Source of the DNA: Roseburia sp.
GTDB taxonomy: Bacteria > Bacillota_A > Clostridia > Lachnospirales > Lachnospiraceae
DNA: 6,836 nt
NCBI GenBank assembly: GCA_017547315.1
Contig: JAFYQA010000059.1
Location: forward strand, 1-6,836
Direction: 5' to 3'
This document shows positions 5,621-6,836 of this stretch, in pieces (the stretch's first letter is position 1; each line of letters begins with the position of its first letter). The position numbers and the translations under genes are program-made. The notes below the pieces were generated by a model. That model did not search any database. It had not been told where the DNA came from and worked only from the letters and a program-made list of their open reading frames with translations.

Positions 5621-5644
5621 ATGAAGTGGGTAGTAGAAGTTTAG
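5621..5644 (+). CDS. Possible 7-residue leader peptide upstream of the ABC ATPase
   Basis: A tiny frame encodes MKWVVEV and stop. It has AAGGA at 5611-5615, five bases before its ATG, so it could be translated. Its stop codon TAG (5642-5644) overlaps the AGGAG ribosome site (5643-5647) of the ABC ATPase gene. Ribosomes ending here could help or hinder initiation at 5654, as in leader-peptide control of some drug-responsive genes. There is no conservation evidence, and such short frames arise by chance. Confidence 0.3.
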   Translation: MKWVVEV

Positions 5645-5653
5645 GAGAACGAA

Positions 5654-6355
5654 ATGGCGTTTATAGAATTTAACAATATTTCAAAAGTATATCAGACTGG
5701 TGAGACAAGTATTAAGGCATTAGATGAAGCTAGTTTTTGCGTAGAGCAGGGCGAATTAGCGGTTGTTTTGGGTACATCCGGCGCTGGTAAAACAACAGCA
5801 CTTAATATATTAGGTGGAATGGATGTACCAACGAGTGGTCAGATTATTGTAGATGGGAATAATATCACGAATTATAATCAGAAGCAGTTAGTGGGATATC
5901 GTAGAACGGATATCGGATTTGTGTTTCAGTTTTACAATCTGGTGCCGAATCTGACTGCATTAGAGAATGTAGAGTTGGCGGTACAGGTTTGTAAGAATGC
6001 GCTGGATGCATCGGAGACATTAGATAAAGTTGGGTTGGCAGAGCGTAAGAATAATTTCCCGGCTCAGCTTTCTGGTGGTGAGCAGCAGCGAGTATCGATT
6101 GCTAGAGCACTAGCTAAAAATCCCAAGCTGTTATTGTGCGACGAGCCTACCGGTGCATTAGATTATAATACCGGAAAACAGATTTTACAGTTATTACAGG
6201 ATACCTGTCGAAAGGAAAATATTACTGTAATTTTGATTACCCATAACTCGGCAATCGCACCTATGGCGGATCGCTTGATTCGTTTTAAAAGCGGTAAAGT
6301 TGTTGAGATGACCAAGAATGAGAATCCAATGTCCATTGCGGATATTGAGTGGTAA
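5654..6355 (+). CDS. ABC transporter ATP-binding protein, MacB/LolD/FtsE-like
   Basis: A 233-aa ATPase subunit of an ABC transporter, of usual length for the family; it would sit at the inner face of the membrane bound to a permease. The start is ATG 5654, with AGGAG at 5643-5647. Motifs: Walker [10 protein letters not shown] at 40-48; Q-loop [19 protein letters not shown] at 91-109, typical of the MacB/LolD subgroup; signature LSGGEQQR at 139-146; Walker [13 protein letters not shown] at 159-170 with catalytic Glu164; and the switch histidine in ITHN at 195-198. All are intact. The C-terminal tail ends MSIADIEW, a short extension of a type seen in ATPases paired with large FtsX-like permeases in Clostridia. 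The permease gene begins 11 bp after its stop. Substrate is unknown; family members export peptides, lipids or antibiotics, or transmit cell-envelope signals. Confidence 0.92.
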   Translation: MAFIEFNNISKVYQTGETSIKALDEASFCVEQGELAVVLGTSGAGKTTALNILGGMDVPTSGQIIVDGNNITNYNQKQLVGYRRTDIGFVFQFYNLVPNLTALENVELAVQVCKNALDASETLDKVGLAERKNNFPAQLSGGEQQRVSIARALAKNPKLLLCDEPTGALDYNTGKQILQLLQDTCRKENITVILITHNSAIAPMADRLIRFKSGKVVEMTKNENPMSIADIEW

Positions 6356-6366
6356 TAAGGAGCGAA

Positions 6367-6836
6367 ATGAAAGCATATACAAAGGACGTCATTCGCTCGA
6401 TGGTAAAAGGTCGGAAACGCTTTTTTGCGCTGATGCTGATTACGGCACTCGGTGTCTGTATGTTTGGCGGTATTAAAGCGGGTTGCGACGATTTGAGATA
6501 TTCAGCGGATGTATTTTTTGATAAACAGAATTTATATGATATTTCCATTGTATCGACACTGGGATTGACGGACGATGATATTAAAGCAGTTGCCGAGATG
6601 GAAGGTATCGAGGATGTAGAGGGAACATATTCAGAAGATGTATTTACAGATTTAGACGATGGTTCCCGGAAACAGGCTACGGTAAAGATGCTGAGTGAAA
6701 AAGGGATTAATGTGCCGTACTTACTGGAAGGAGAATTACCGGATCGTCCAGCAGAGATATTAGTTACGAAAAAGTATATCGAAGAGTCTGGAAAAAAACT
6801 AGGCGATGTGCTGTGCATTGAAGAGAAGATAGAAGT
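6367..6836 (+). CDS. ABC transporter permease, FtsX/MacB-like, N-terminal fragment (3' end outside window)
   Basis: The frame is open from ATG 6367 to the window edge: 156 codons plus two bases. AAGGAG at 6357-6362 provides the ribosome site, four bases upstream. Seen: a short basic N terminus (DVIRSMVKGRKRFF) just before one membrane segment at about 20-38 (FALMLITALGVCMFGGI), then a soluble extracytoplasmic region with SIVSTLGLTDDDIKAVAEMEGIE-type sequence and the EGELPDRPAEILVT motif. This is the layout of the MacB periplasmic-core/FtsX permease family, in which a first TM helix is followed by a large external domain and then several more helices (not in this window). It is the partner of the ATPase upstream and should be in the same operon. 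Whether it is the long two-domain type common in Firmicutes cannot be told from this fragment. Confidence 0.85.
   Translation, partial: MKAYTKDVIRSMVKGRKRFFALMLITALGVCMFGGIKAGCDDLRYSADVFFDKQNLYDISIVSTLGLTDDDIKAVAEMEGIEDVEGTYSEDVFTDLDDGSRKQATVKMLSEKGINVPYLLEGELPDRPAEILVTKKYIEESGKKLGDVLCIEEKIE

Noticed and set aside
6285..6818. 177-codon open frame on the minus strand over the permease start
   Set aside because: The plus strand here encodes a clear FtsX/MacB permease N terminus with its own AAGGAG site; the reverse frame is a Ser-rich shadow with no family resemblance.

Overview
The window looks like chromosomal DNA from a low-GC, spore-forming member of the Firmicutes, class Clostridia, most likely Lachnospiraceae. 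This rests on the AT-rich sequence, strong AGGAG-type ribosome sites, a complete spoIIA sporulation operon, and the family make-up of the neighbouring genes. All genes read on the + strand. The family placement is inference; no genus is assigned.

Layout. (1) 2-358 is the C-terminal end of valyl-tRNA synthetase, including its coiled-coil arm. (2) 359-777 has no gene. It holds a large, nested inverted-repeat element at about 374-660, with a 34-bp perfect arm pair and two hairpins at its centre, followed by about 115 bp with no recognisable signal. (3) A consensus promoter at 778-806 drives a FapA/DUF342 gene at 850-2235. The open frame extends upstream to a TTG at 778, but that TTG is the -35 box, so the start is placed at 850. 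A perfect-palindrome terminator follows. (4) A two-gene unit at 2399-3903 encodes a 47-residue acidic protein of unknown function and a membrane protein with a zinc ribbon, TPR repeats, one membrane segment, a coiled coil and more TPRs. It ends at a strong terminator. (5) The spoIIA operon (spoIIAA-spoIIAB-sigF) lies at 4048-5535 behind a possible sigma-H promoter. (6) A new sigma-A-type promoter at 5556-5584, a possible 7-codon leader peptide, an ABC ATPase and the start of its FtsX/MacB-type permease run off the right edge.

How the genes work together. SpoIIAA, SpoIIAB and SigF form the classic partner-switching module that controls the first forespore-specific sigma factor. SpoIIAB binds and inhibits SigF, and dephosphorylated SpoIIAA releases it. 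All the key residues are visible. The ABC ATPase and permease form one MacB/LolCDE-like exporter or mechanotransducing unit and appear to be transcribed separately from spoIIA. The FapA gene and the zinc-ribbon/TPR operon are each bounded by their own control signals and have no demonstrated link to sporulation.

The least explained items are the large palindromic element, the 47-aa/zinc-ribbon-TPR pair, the palindrome inside the fapA promoter spacer, and the short leader ORF whose stop codon overlaps the ribosome site of the ABC ATPase. No complete novel defence or mobile system is visible.
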